In this document: positions 37,951-49,129 of the stretch, piece by piece | Layout of the letters: every line of letters begins with the position of its first letter | How positions within the stretch are numbered: the first letter of the stretch is position 1 | DNA from: Lingula anatina | Taxonomy: Eukaryota; Brachiopoda; Lingulata; Lingulida; Lingulidae | Reading direction: 5' to 3' | NCBI RefSeq assembly: GCF_001039355.2 | Contig: NW_019774737.1 | Span: 462,889 to 526,888 of the forward strand | DNA: 64,000 bases | Notes under the pieces: generated by a model | The model's database searches: none | Told to the model about the DNA's origin: nothing | What the model saw: the letters and a program-made list of their open reading frames with translations, nothing else | Made by a program: the position numbers and the translations under genes

Positions 37951-40206
37951 CGGGTTATACGAAAAATATCACGACAACATATTGGATTTGATTTCCGATA
38001 GTTATGTTGAGAAAGTCCCAGATGATGAAATTGATCTGCGCGACGGCACAGTATGGTATATTCCGCACAGACATGTTTTGAATCCCTCAAAACCTGAGAA
38101 ATTGCGAGTTGTTTATGATTGTGCGTGCAAATGTCAGGGTGTTAGTCTAAATTCTCAGACCAAACAAGGCCCAGATTTCATAAACAAGCTGTTAGGTATT
38201 TTGTTGCGATTTCGTCAACATAAATACGCGATAATGGCGGACATCAAGGCCATGTACTATCAAGTTATGGTGCCCGAATGCGATAGAAATTCGCTCAGAT
38301 TCTTATGGCGCGACGGGGAAAATCTTGTTCACTATCGCATGCGCGTCCATTTGTTTGGTGGAAAGTGGTCAGGGAGCGCAAGCTGTTATGCTCTAAGACG
38401 CACAGTAAAAGACCATGAAGTCACAGAATTGATCAGAAACACCGTGTTGAAATCTTTTTATGTCGATGATTTGCTCAAATCCGTGAAAACCAGAAAAGAG
38501 GCTCGTGAGGTCATTGAAGGCACAAAACGCGCGGTGAGCCGCGGCGGATTCGATCTCACTCAATTCGTAGTAAATGACTTCGAATTAAATAAAGCTATTC
38601 CTGTTGATGACAGAGCTAAAGAGGTGAAAGAATTAGCGTTCGATTCTCATGCAAAAGCTCTCGGGATTAAATGGGAAGTCATGCCTGATTATTTCTATTA
38701 CATCTTCAGACTCAAAGAAAGCGCGATTGTTACCAAGCGTATCATTCTCAGTACGGTTGCCTCGATGTATGATCCTCTTGGATTGATATCTCCTGTCATC
38801 ACACGCGGTAAAATGATATTTCAAAAGGTAACGCGGTTGCGCGAAGGATGGGACACACCGGTGCCTGGTGACTTGAGTCTTGAATGGCAACGTTGGATTG
38901 AATCTTTGAAAGATTTACACACTCTTCATTTTCCAAGGTGTGTTATTTCGGAGACGAGTTATGCTTCCGAGGTGCACATTTTTTGTGATGCTAGTGAAAA
39001 GGCTTACGGAGCTTGTGCATACCTTCGATCAGTCTGTAGTGATGGCAAAATCCGTATTGCGTTATTGGTAGCTAAAAGCAGATTAGCGCCTTTAAAGCAA
39101 GTCACTATACCGAGACTGGAACTTACTGCATGTGTTGTCGCTGTTGACCTTGATCGGTTAATCCGCGAAGAAATGGATGTACCTTTGTTGCCTACTACAT
39201 TTTGGAGTGATAGTGAGGTCGCGTTGGCCTATATTGCAAATGAAACTACGCGTTTCAAAACGTTCGTGGCAAATAGGGTGTCTTACATAAGACAAAATAC
39301 CAGTGTGCAACAATGGCGACGGATTCCCGGCAAATCCAATCCAGCCGATATTTTATCGCGAGGAAGCAATGTTGATGAAATGCCTGAAAATTGGATGAAG
39401 GGTCCTGCATTTTTATCGGAATTCAGATCAAAATGGTCCTGCCCAAAGTCCTCTCGGGACATTTCTAATGATCTTGAAATCCACACATGCACTGTCAGTG
39501 AACAACTTGAGGAAGCTGTATCCGAAAGAGATGTCTCACCTTTACAAAAGTTATGGAATCATTATTCCAGTTTTTACAAGCTTTGCAAAGCTGTGGCATG
39601 GCTTTTACGATTCAAAAGACATCTTCGTGGAAAAGACATCATAAAAACGAACGTAACGGCATCCGAGTTGAAAGAAGCTGAAGATTCCATTTTCAGAGCA
39701 GTCCAAAGCGAAGTATTCGGTCGTGAAATTCAATCTTTGAGTGAGTCCGGCGTTATTTCGCGATCGAGTGCAATCTACAAGTTGTCTCCTATTGTGAAGG
39801 ACGAGATTTTAGTTGTTGGCGGTCGGCTTATTCATTCATCATTAGCATGTAAACAGCCCCCCATTTTGCCCAGATCTCACAAAATTTGCTCTTCAATCAT
39901 TCGCGACTTTCACGGTGGAGCACATATGGGAACTGAGTGGACCCATAGTATTGTCCGTCGGAAGTACTGGATAGTCGATGGAAGAAATTTGGTAAAGAAA
40001 ATCGTCAAAAACTGCGTAATCTGCAAAAAGCTGTNGATACCGCCTACGGGTATTGTACAACCAGCTGGAGTAAGTGCATTCGCCTGGAGAACAAAAAAAG
40101 GGACGCCACCTCCAGTGTTGTGCTTGACAAGCTCTACAAAATGCAGTAAACTAGAACTCTCATTTTTTATTGTATGGAAAAGTAAAAGGTCTGATCCAAG
40201 GTTGCA

Positions 40207-40915
40207 GTAAGATTGTGAAAATACGACTAAGTTCAATAGTATATATAATTAAGAACCTGGAAATTTGCGGTTCATGGTGATTAGTAGGTCAAATATTAAT
40301 TTCAATCTCACAGGAAAACTGTCAGTATATGAGTTCCTTTTCAAGTTCAGTAGAGTTTTTAGTTTCCGCATATAATGACTGCTTCTTCTGTGAAAATGCA
40401 ACGATTGACCCCAAGCTCCCGAAGATGAAAGTAACCGGTCACTATAATATGACAGCTTAGGTCTGTGAAGTTTCTGAAAATTGGCACTAACAAATATTTT
40501 TTGCGGAAAATTCCCATTTTTAGTACATCTTGGCCCCGTTTGACTTTGAAATTAAAGTCAAAGTTCAAATCCAAGGGCATATTTGGATTCTCCATATATG
40601 AATTTTTGTCAGACTTCTAAAGTAACTCTTCTCATAGTTTGGGAGATATTTAGCATTTAATTTTCAAAAAATTTGGGGTGCATCAAGCCTAGGCAAATGC
40701 ACCGACTGAAAAAAACAACAACAAAAAACAGAGGTTTCAAGTAGAGAGTATATGTGACCTAAATCCCAGAAATGGAGTCACGGGCTTTTGCGTCTAGGAG
40801 GAGAAGCGGTAACGGTGTCTTCTTTCCGGCGCCAGACTGCGGGACCGGCGGAGCCGTACAAGACGGGCCGGGAATAAAACCTCGAGTACCGCCAGCGCAC
40901 ACACTGGTGGTGATA
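40207..40915. other. No recognised feature
   Basis: This lies between the end of the BEL/Pao-derived sequence and the homology breakpoint of gene D. A GC-rich stretch near 40780-40905 is notable, but no gene or repeat is recognised. Confidence 0.5.
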
Positions 40916-42169
40916 ATAATTAGTATGCGTGGGTCTAATCTTTTCTAATGATTTATGATTTTGATAATATTTAAAAATACACTATCTATCATAAACCCTA
41001 TACCACCGTTAACATTTTACTAGAAAATATGTGAAGTGAGGGATATTTTACCGTTCTAAGAATCTGATGGATATCTTACCTTAGTGTTCCTATTTCAAAA
41101 GAAAATGGTCATATGATGTATGATTAACCACAGCTGCATTCTAAATTGTCAACAAATATGGATGTTACCTACCATATGAAATGTGCGTCACATACCTACA
41201 CAGGCTGGAATCCCCGTGACCGTCCATACTCCAAGTTCATTACATCTGGTAGATCTTGTAACACTGCCATCAGAAAACATATATCCACTGTCGCAGGTAT
41301 AACCAACCACAGTGTCATAGGCTGTAGAGGAGGTATTGTAACTAGCAAACGTCACGTTTTGTACAGCAGGACAGGTGAATTCTGTAACATATCGAAGTGT
41401 GTCACGTACTATATATTCATTCGAGCTAAAGAAAACTGCGAAATCAAACTAAAACACAATTACATACACGTCAAACCATCTCCTTATCATACAATACGTC
41501 ATATTAAAACAATTACAAGCTCAAGCTGCTGATACAGATTGTAGCCTTGTACATGTATCATCATATTGTTACGTTAAACTAAGAACGTGAAACGTCTTAC
41601 ATTGGCTGACATGTGACAGCCAGTTTTTGTTCTCCATACACTTACGGTCACAGCTTGCTGGCACGGTTGGTGACCATGTGCCGTCAGCCTGACATGTGAC
41701 AGTCATAGTGGTGCTGCTCAGAGAATTAAATCGCCATCCACCGTTGCATGTCAATGTTACCGAGGTGCCATAGTTTCTGACTGCTGAGGATGCTGTTGCC
41801 TGTGTAACACTTAGGGCGGGGCACTGCACGGCTGGAGAAATGAAATATCCATTGATGAATTTAAAAGGATAGCAATAATTCATATAGGATTCAAATTCCA
41901 CAATAAAACATTATAAACAATACACAGAAATATAATAAATTCCATTTTACCACCAAAAGGGCGTTTATCGCAATTATTTTGAAGTCTGTGCTTACCATAG
42001 GATCACGTGGACATTTTAAAAACGTGGACATTTTACGGCCACCGTAAAAACTCTTAAGAGATTGTTATAAAAATACGCTTAATTAAAAAAAACCTTTCAA
42101 CATACATTGGATGCGGAACAGATCCTTTAACCGTTGAGAGGTATCCCAGGAAAATCCGACTCGTGGCAT

Positions 42170-42621
42170 TTACCCCCTCCCCCCCCCCCCCCTCCCAAAT
42201 GAAGAGTTATTGTCACTTTCATTTGCAAGATAAAGTATTACATGTACATGTGTCATTAGCAGCCCATTTATGTTTTTTGGCCGTGACCTTGTGCCAAACA
42301 TGACGAAAATGCAAATACAACCAACTATATAAACCCGCGTATACTTTATTTGGCATACATGGTCACCCATGCGCCCTTTGCCCCCGGAGCATTGTTTAGG
42401 ACTGTGATTGGCGTCGTGCAATTGCCACAGCGATACCTCCCATAAAAAAATGCATTTGAACTCACACTATTTCACTATGATAACTTGATCATTGGTCGGA
42501 AATACCATTTATGAGGTCAACAAGCGACCAGGATTTCTTAAATATCTTACTACTTTGCGTATATATTTTTCTGCATGTCGATGCCGTGATATGGTGCTTA
42601 CTTTGGCATGAAGACGGGGTA
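42170..42621 (-). repeat. Intron segment of gene D homologous to 60580-60975 of gene E
   Basis: Shared sequence includes the CGCCAATCACAGTCC-type stretch and the end of a CCP exon (tail encoding PSSCQ, with its donor). It shows which gene E region survived between two deletions in gene D. Confidence 0.6.
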
Positions 42622-42699
42622 CAATAAGATGTGCGGGTCACGTTTTTAAGTTTACCTATGTAATCAAAAGGCATACAAGACGAAAGCCTAACAAAACCC

Positions 42700-43080
42700 C
42701 CACGTTTTCTGTGCATGAGCATTTTCTCGCACGTATGCATACGCAAGTCTTATACGCTAGTCTGACAGCGTCTTGAGCATGAAAGAGGTTCGTATGAGTA
42801 TCGTATGTGAAATCGATTATACGCCTGGATTTTCTCAGAGTATGAGAAAGAACGAATAAGCAGCAAAGAAATACCCTGTTGATAATCTTATAACACCGGT
42901 TGGATTGCGTTTGAATATCGTATGAGTGACATATACAGTATAAGCGTATGTCAGGTAAGGCGTCGTAACCGTAGTCCACGCAAGAGTTACGAATAAGTTT
43001 CGTATATGAGGGGTTGAGTCCCGTAAATAACGTACGAGTATCGAATATGAGAGAATGAGTAATTAAATATATACGTAATT
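42700..43080. repeat. Degenerate CGTATGAGT-rich sequence
   Basis: It shares phrases such as CGTATGAGTATCGTATG and GCGTTTGAATATCGTATGAG with the interior of 43713-44968. It is probably a diverged partial copy. A weaker relative lies at about 62960-63340 in gene E. Confidence 0.55.
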
Positions 43081-43712
43081 CTATTTTCCTGATAATTAAT
43101 TGGATCAGAATTATGCAATCTGGATCAGATCCATTTTGTATTAGAAAATACCAATTTTTTTTCAGTCAAAACACTTGGATCTTAAAACAAATCCACGTCC
43201 CAGCACTTAAAATGTGATTCGCACTTCTTTTTGTACACAGGTTACAAAGCTGTTCAGAACCATTATTTTACTGTCAAATTACCCTCGCAAGATCCGTTGC
43301 TGGCGTCCACGTCATAGTTACCACCTGCGTTACAATAAATAGTGCCTCCAAATCCCGAGAGCTGGTATCCTGATGGACAAGTGTAGTTTACATGCCCGCC
43401 AATAAAACAGCAGGTGTCACTACACTGACTGTACGCCTTTGTTGCCTGGGCAATGTTTGGTGACGCACCGCAAGGAGCAACCGCTAGGAAACAATCAAAC
43501 AAAAAATTAACATCAATGCGCAATAGACGCCACTACTCTACAGTGTTTATAACTGACATCAGAATCGCTATTGATGCACAAATATGTAGAAGGATATGTA
43601 TGTTGTGTAAAAATTCACCATCTTGTGGAAAGAACTAATCTGTGGATACTTGTATATGCAGATAGCTATCCATGAAATTGTTGTTGTATAAATAGCGTAT
43701 GTGTAATGTATA

Positions 43713-44968
43713 GGCCCTGTCACATCTAGCGTAAAAGATATACGTATGAGTACCGTGAAATCGTTTATACGCACAACTTTGAGCGCAAAAAAACCTTTTC
43801 CAGTGTATGAGAATAAACGTTTAAGCAGCGTTGAAATAGCGTATTGAAAGCGTATTTACACTGTATAACGTGCGTTTGAATGTCGTATGAGTAATTAAGG
43901 TGTAACGTATATGTACCGTATATCAACGTATGAGTAACGTATGAGTATCATATACCAGCGTTTAAGTAACGTATATGAGCGTTTGATTGGCATATGTAAA
44001 TGCGTTTCTTAAGCATATATATGAGCGTTTGAATACCGTTTATAAGCGTATGCTTAGCGCATATAAGCGTGTAAGTGACGTGTAGGTAGCGTGCTTCTGT
44101 TTTGTTGAAAATTTTGAAGTGGAAACTGAATCAAATGCAACTGGTACTAGAAAATACCTAAATTAATCCAGTCCTTTCCATCTAGGGCGGTTGTGATGAA
44201 CATGTGCACATTATACTTTTTTTTAACCACAAATGACAAGAACCAGATGATACGTTAATCACACGATTATCATGCGTTAGGTAAGCGCAAAATGCGTTTG
44301 GTCTGCGTTTGGTCTACTTATGTCTGCGTAATTCATACGTTAGAGCAATACGCTATAGTGTGACAGTGCCAAATTTTTGGTTTTGGTCCGTGTAGGTAAC
44401 GTTTAGGTTATGATATTGACGTTGCTGCAAAATAAAGTTCATTTTTGGCTTTAGCAACACTTTCATATAGTTTTTTTGGGGGGTTAAATAATAATAATAA
44501 CAGCAAGGGGACTGTCAACTGGATCAGATTCAATGGGTGTTGTTAAAGCGCTACCCCTAAACACTCCAACTGGCAAAGTTATGATGATTATGTGAATTAT
44601 GAAAGTGTGTTTATATCGCAGATTACAAAGTGTTGGGATGGGTTTTCCAAACGCTAATCAAGCGTTAAGCGTACTTTCATCACGCTTATCGATCGTTACA
44701 TATACGTTCAGTAAGTTACTAGTTTGCGTTACTTATGTATTGCAAGAGCCAGGCTATATCGGTCACCGTATGAGAAACGTACTTTATTGCAATTTGAACG
44801 TCATGCTGCCGTATGCCTGGAGTACCCCTTGCGTAAGGGTGACGTACGATTCGATATATCTCTTTTACTCTAGATGTGACAAGACTTTAGCGAAGCACTT
44901 GCATACGTCTGCGTCGTATGCGTAGTTCTCTCTTTCGTTAGTGCTATACACAACGTTGTGACAGGGCC
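43713..44968. mobile_element. 1.26-kb element with GGCCCTGTCACA ends and CGTATGAGT repeat interior
   Basis: The left end is GGCCCTGTCACATCTAGCGT and the right end TGTGACAGGGCC. A further end-like TGTGACAGTGCC lies at about 44359-44370. The interior is made of irregular repeats of CGTATGAGTAACGTATATGAG type. It interrupts the gene D intron between the CTLD and CCP1. There is no coding capacity and no clean target duplication. Confidence 0.65.
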
Positions 44969-46333
44969 TTTAGGCCCAGTAACTCGAAAGCATCGCGCAT
45001 TGCGATTCCATAACTCGCCCATACTCGCCCTATATAATACAATGTAGTCTCTATGTGATATCGCTATTCGCAATACGCGATGTTTTCGAGATACGGGGCC
45101 CTAGTTTGCTTGTGTGCGTTGCTGATACTGACACTAGTTTTTAAAGCTGTCCCCGCAGCTATGTGTGATCTGATTTACTCCTAATTGTTTAAGACATGTA
45201 AAAACACTATTGGAACAGGTCTGCATAAAACATTCCATTCTGTGTGTCTAGACCGGTTCCTTTACACCAAAATATATCTATATTACCTTGTTGACACTGG
45301 TATGGGAATGTGTCCTCACAGCTGTGTGCTGAGAAATTTACAGATGCCATACTGTATGTAAATGTAGCTGCTTGACACTGCCCATTGCTGGCTGGTTCTA
45401 CACCACCTGGCCATTGGTTATAGTCAGGATCCATGCCAGACCAGGCACTGCCATTATTTTCTATGCCTACCCAACGCTGAATGCCATCGGTTCTGTACAA
45501 AAATGATAACAAATAAAACAATATTACTTATAAAGGAATTAAAAAGTGATGATCCAAAATGTGTTCTCTCTCTCTCTAAATGTCCTCCCTATCAATATAT
45601 TCGACTCCACACCATGTTTCTATAACATTAAAGCTGTTAAATTTGAACAATTTTCAAGGAAACAATGTACCTTATGAATGTCTAAACATAAAAAAATTAT
45701 CAAAACATTAAACAAAAACTTACAATTCGTGAAATGATTCCACAGTACCGTTGGTCGGTACTGCCAGGACTGAGCAAATGTCTTCACAGTTTTGCTTGGC
45801 TACAGTGTATGTGACTGTGGAATCATTTTTACACCAGTGCTTGTCCAAGGTTGCTGATGTCCTATCAAATGAGGGGCAATCTGCCATTATCGCAACACCA
45901 TAAATGCCATGACTGCATCCTATTAGAAGCATTGCAATCTAAAAAAAAAGAAAAGTGGGGGAAAATCATATTCAATTTCTTCAAGAGGAAGGACTTTCAT
46001 TAAACATTCGTTCTTAACTTTTTAAATTACCAGATAATATATCAGAATTACAGGATTGTAAGGGTTTTAAATATTTTGAATAAGTCATTAATAATACATT
46101 TTTCTAATTTTCATTCTAATTCATTGGTGCTTTATCTAATCTCACCTTCACCCACTCCATGATATACAAATTGACCATCAGATGGGTGTTCAAGTATGCC
46201 TGTAATGTTTCAGAAATCTTGCCAAGCAGAGTGTCACTTTTAAGTGCTGTTAAAAGTATACTTTTGAAAATCCCTACAAGAGTACTGCCACTGGTTGTGG
46301 AGGTGAGCTTCTTGTGCTTCCCTGAAAAGTGGG

Positions 46334-47470
46334 CTGAAATAAAAGACTCACTAAAAAACAAAAGATACGCTGCTTAACATTTTTTTTTTAATTTCAGACT
46401 TTCAAAATGGATCGATAAGTATGCAAATTTTTAAATACTTGTAAGAGAGAACATATAATACTGCATTTATCAGAGTTGGATTAGGCTAACACAAATAAAT
46501 ATAGATAGTATACATTCCAACAAATTTATTTTTAGGGAGGACGCACTGCACTTCTCCAATAAACCAGGTAAAACGGTAAAACTCACAAACACTAACAGTA
46601 CTAAGACTCCAGTCACACCGAATATGTACGGCGGCAAACTGACTTCCTAGCTTTAAAAATTTACGCTCGTACAAGTTTTACATATCGAAAAGAAAAGAAA
46701 TTTAATCGAAAGAGTTTTCTGACTTCTCACAAACATAATGAAAAGTAACACAGTATTCCTTTCATGGTTATTGTGCAGTGCACAAAATGGCTTTTGTCCT
46801 TCAATCGCCTCCAGCCACCATGTTTTCTTCACCTCGAGTTTAATTGATGAGCATGCGCTTATTTGTCAATTTTGACGCAATATTATATAATGAGTTACAG
46901 CATTATCACCAACGATTTCTAATTATCTACTATAGATATTTACAAAGATATTTAGAAAATGTGAATACCAAAGGCATTAAGGCTCATGAAAGTCCAAAGT
47001 CGCACTTTATAACATTACAAGACATCTGTAAACAAATGTAAAACAAAATAACTAAAATTCAGGGTTAAAAAAGAAATATAAGTCTTAATTTAGTTTAATT
47101 TAGTTAATTTAGTTTAATTTATTTTTTGTTGCTTAGATAAGAATGCACTGCGTCCAATATAACACACTCCCAATGTGGAAAAATCTCATTTCTTATTATC
47201 TGGAAAATTCGGAAAACGTTAAATCTTTAACATCAGAGATGGGTTGAATAACTTGCATTGTCGTTTTTTACTTTGTTGTACCGACGCCGTGCGCAAACTC
47301 GCAAGTACGATGCAGGCAGGCTTTAAAACGCTGGAGTTCACCTTTACAAATAAACACTATTACTGTTATGCCACAATAACCTGACCAGTTTGTGTCAACT
47401 TCAAATGTAAGTAGAATTATTTGAAGTAGTTGTTCGACACAGCAATCTTTTATCACATCAGCTGAAAATT
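46334..47470. other. Upstream flank of gene D, no gene seen
   Basis: Sequence just beyond the conserved leader block of gene D. No CCP, CTLD or repeat structure is recognised apart from short A-rich and T-rich stretches. Confidence 0.5.
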
Positions 47471-47479
47471 TCGGCGTTC

Positions 47480-47900
47480 AGAAGTTTCAAGGTCCCTCGT
47501 GAACAAGAGATTATTGCAAGCCGGTTATTTCGCACGAAGGCCTGTACGGGAACCACTACTGTTAACAGCAGGTCATATACAGCGACGTCTGCAATGGGCT
47601 GGGGACCACGTGCGTTTGTACATGTAGCCAAACCACCGGAATCACGTCGTTTTCAGCAATGAGGCCAAATGTGGCGTTTTTATGGTAGACGGTCGAATCC
47701 GTATCCGCCGACGTGTACGAGGGGCATATAACGATGTTTGTGTACTGTCTATGGTGCAAGCGGGGGGTGGTAGCGTCTCTGTTTAGGAAGCATTTCATGT
47801 CGGTGCCAAGAACCAGTTGGTTTTTCTAGAACGCAACCTCAACCAGGATTCCTACAGAGCCATTCTCGGTACAATATTGTCATCCATGCGCTGTTTTGTT
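47480..47900 (+). pseudogene. Tc1-like transposase fragment
   Basis: Broken + frames give ARRPVREPLL, RRLQWAGDHVR, FSNEAKCGVFMVDGR and VQAGGGSVS, the usual order in the catalytic part of Tc1/IS630-type transposases. The first catalytic acid (SDES in active copies) reads SNEA, and several stops interrupt the frame. No inverted ends were found. Confidence 0.7.
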
Positions 47901-48979
47901 TTTGTTAACAATAGTACCATGCCCTACCTCGTAGGGTAATTATCGTGTCTTACTTTCTGCTAACAAAAATTCCTAACCCTAGTTCGCCGAGATAAAGATC
48001 GAAGCTGAGCATGGTCGCAAATAAGTGATCGTCCGCGGTGGCTTCACTCTACTTTGATCACTCTACTCTGATACGGAGAAGTTAACAATAAAAACTTGCC
48101 AATAATGATTTTTAAAAGTGACTTTACCAAAAATATTCGGTTATGAAAGCAACTTTCATGTATATTTTAGCTATGAATTGATTGAACTGACAGAGTTGAA
48201 TAAATGAATTAATGAAAGACCAAATAAAACACTACTCGTACTTGTACATGTAATATTCATTAAGCTTCAAACCGTCATTGCTATATACATATTATGAAAA
48301 CAATTTAACTTCTCTTGTCTTGTCGCCATGATGATACACTGTGTGACTGTAGCACGTGCTATGCGAATAGTGTGTTGACCAAAAGAAGTCCTACATGTAG
48401 GTTAATATATACCAGATTGCAAAAAGCCATTGAGCAATATCTATTTTGTCCTATGCATATGCAGTTCAAAACGATAAAAATAATTCATGTTTATGATCTA
48501 AACCCCAAACTTAACCAAAAGCCTTCTTCATACCTAAAAGCATCAAGGTAAATTAATTTAAGAAGCTGGAATACCATCTCTTGGGCCAACTTCACTGTTT
48601 GGCACGTGTCATCTCAAAATAACTGTCAGTTTAGGTTAACTTTATGCTTGCCAGGTAAACACGGTGATTAAGCTCTGACTTTTACACAATCACGAAAGTG
48701 TGACACGCGTCGACTGAATTTAATGTTAACATTGCGATGACATTCTTCAATCCTTACTATTCAATTTTACCTAATTATCAAATAACTGACGCGTGTCAAT
48801 AAGATTGTTTGCCTATCTGGACTTCCTAAATGGCCAGTAAGTATTTTTGTATAATATGACAATATGTTTATATGTTTATATGTTTATATGATAATATGTT
48901 TATATGCCATATTATGTGCCATCGTGTCACCTGCCAAATGAACGGTATAAATCTACACTCCAATTTTCCAAATAATCAA

Positions 48980-49129
48980 TATCTTAAGACGCCTCTTTCC
49001 GATTATGTACGTTTGCGTATCATCGGCCTCCGAGAACAAGGGGTGCGAATTAAAGATATCACCACACAAATGGAAAATGAAGGCCATAAAGTGTCGCGAC
49101 AGGCAATTTACCGTGTGTTAAAGAAATAA
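48980..49129 (+). pseudogene. Helix-turn-helix N-terminus of a Tc1-like transposase
   Basis: An open frame ending at 49129 encodes PLSDYVRLRIIGLREQG, then IKDITTQM and VSRQAIYRVLKK, the DNA-binding N-terminus common in Tc1-type transposases. It stops after about 50 relevant residues. It lies downstream of the catalytic fragment at 47480, so the two are not one element in normal order. Confidence 0.55.

Larger units (their letters stand above)
35016..40034 (+). mobile_element. BEL/Pao LTR retrotransposon gag-pol, scrambled and incomplete
   Basis: In order: a gag start at 35016 (MSESKDQEIEK), a frame change near 35645 where one extra A in a short A run would explain the shift, a CCHC zinc knuckle (CHNCFSAGHFAKDC), an aspartic protease (LLDNGSTSTF), a reverse transcriptase with YVDD at about 38459-38470, RNase H (FCDASEKAYGA) and the integrase zinc-binding region ending near CVICKK. 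The integrase core is missing because the sequence changes at the single N at 40035. The protease region occurs twice (36350-37070 and 37237-37950). The first copy is interrupted by a hAT-like element and followed by an N at 37230. No LTRs are recognised at either end. It cannot encode a full polyprotein as assembled. Confidence 0.88.
41196..46160 (-). pseudogene. Gene D: decayed long-form CTLD-CCP paralogue, 3' end lost
   Basis: Minus-strand exons: 46146-46160 (MEWVK), 45724-45938 (signal peptide and CTLD start), 45287-45492 (CTLD), 43283-43483 (CCP1, seven cysteines), 41646-41831 (a CCP equal to CCP8 of gene E) and 41196-41425 (equal to CCP9 of gene E). The first five are open and in phase. 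The last is 5 bp longer than its gene E counterpart, is frameshifted and has an early in-frame TAG. CCP2-7 of gene E are missing; a 24-bp exon end with donor remains at 42598-42621 from CCP4. Homology to gene E stops at about 40915, so CCP10, CCP11 and the membrane anchor are absent. A short product (CTLD plus two CCPs) is possible, but loss of the anchor argues for a pseudogene. Confidence 0.7.

Noticed and set aside
41146-41532. 128-residue plus-strand frame (and 58531-58824)
   Set aside because: Antisense of the CCP9 exons of genes D and E; the minus strand has the cysteine pattern and splice sites.
43900-44100. CRISPR-like array of CGTATGAGT repeats
   Set aside because: Repeat lengths and spacers are irregular, the DNA is eukaryotic, and the block lies within inverted transposon-like ends.
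47480-49129. One Tc1-like element joining the 47480 and 48980 fragments
   Set aside because: The DNA-binding N-terminus lies downstream of the catalytic part on the same strand, the reverse of the normal order, so they were kept as separate relics.
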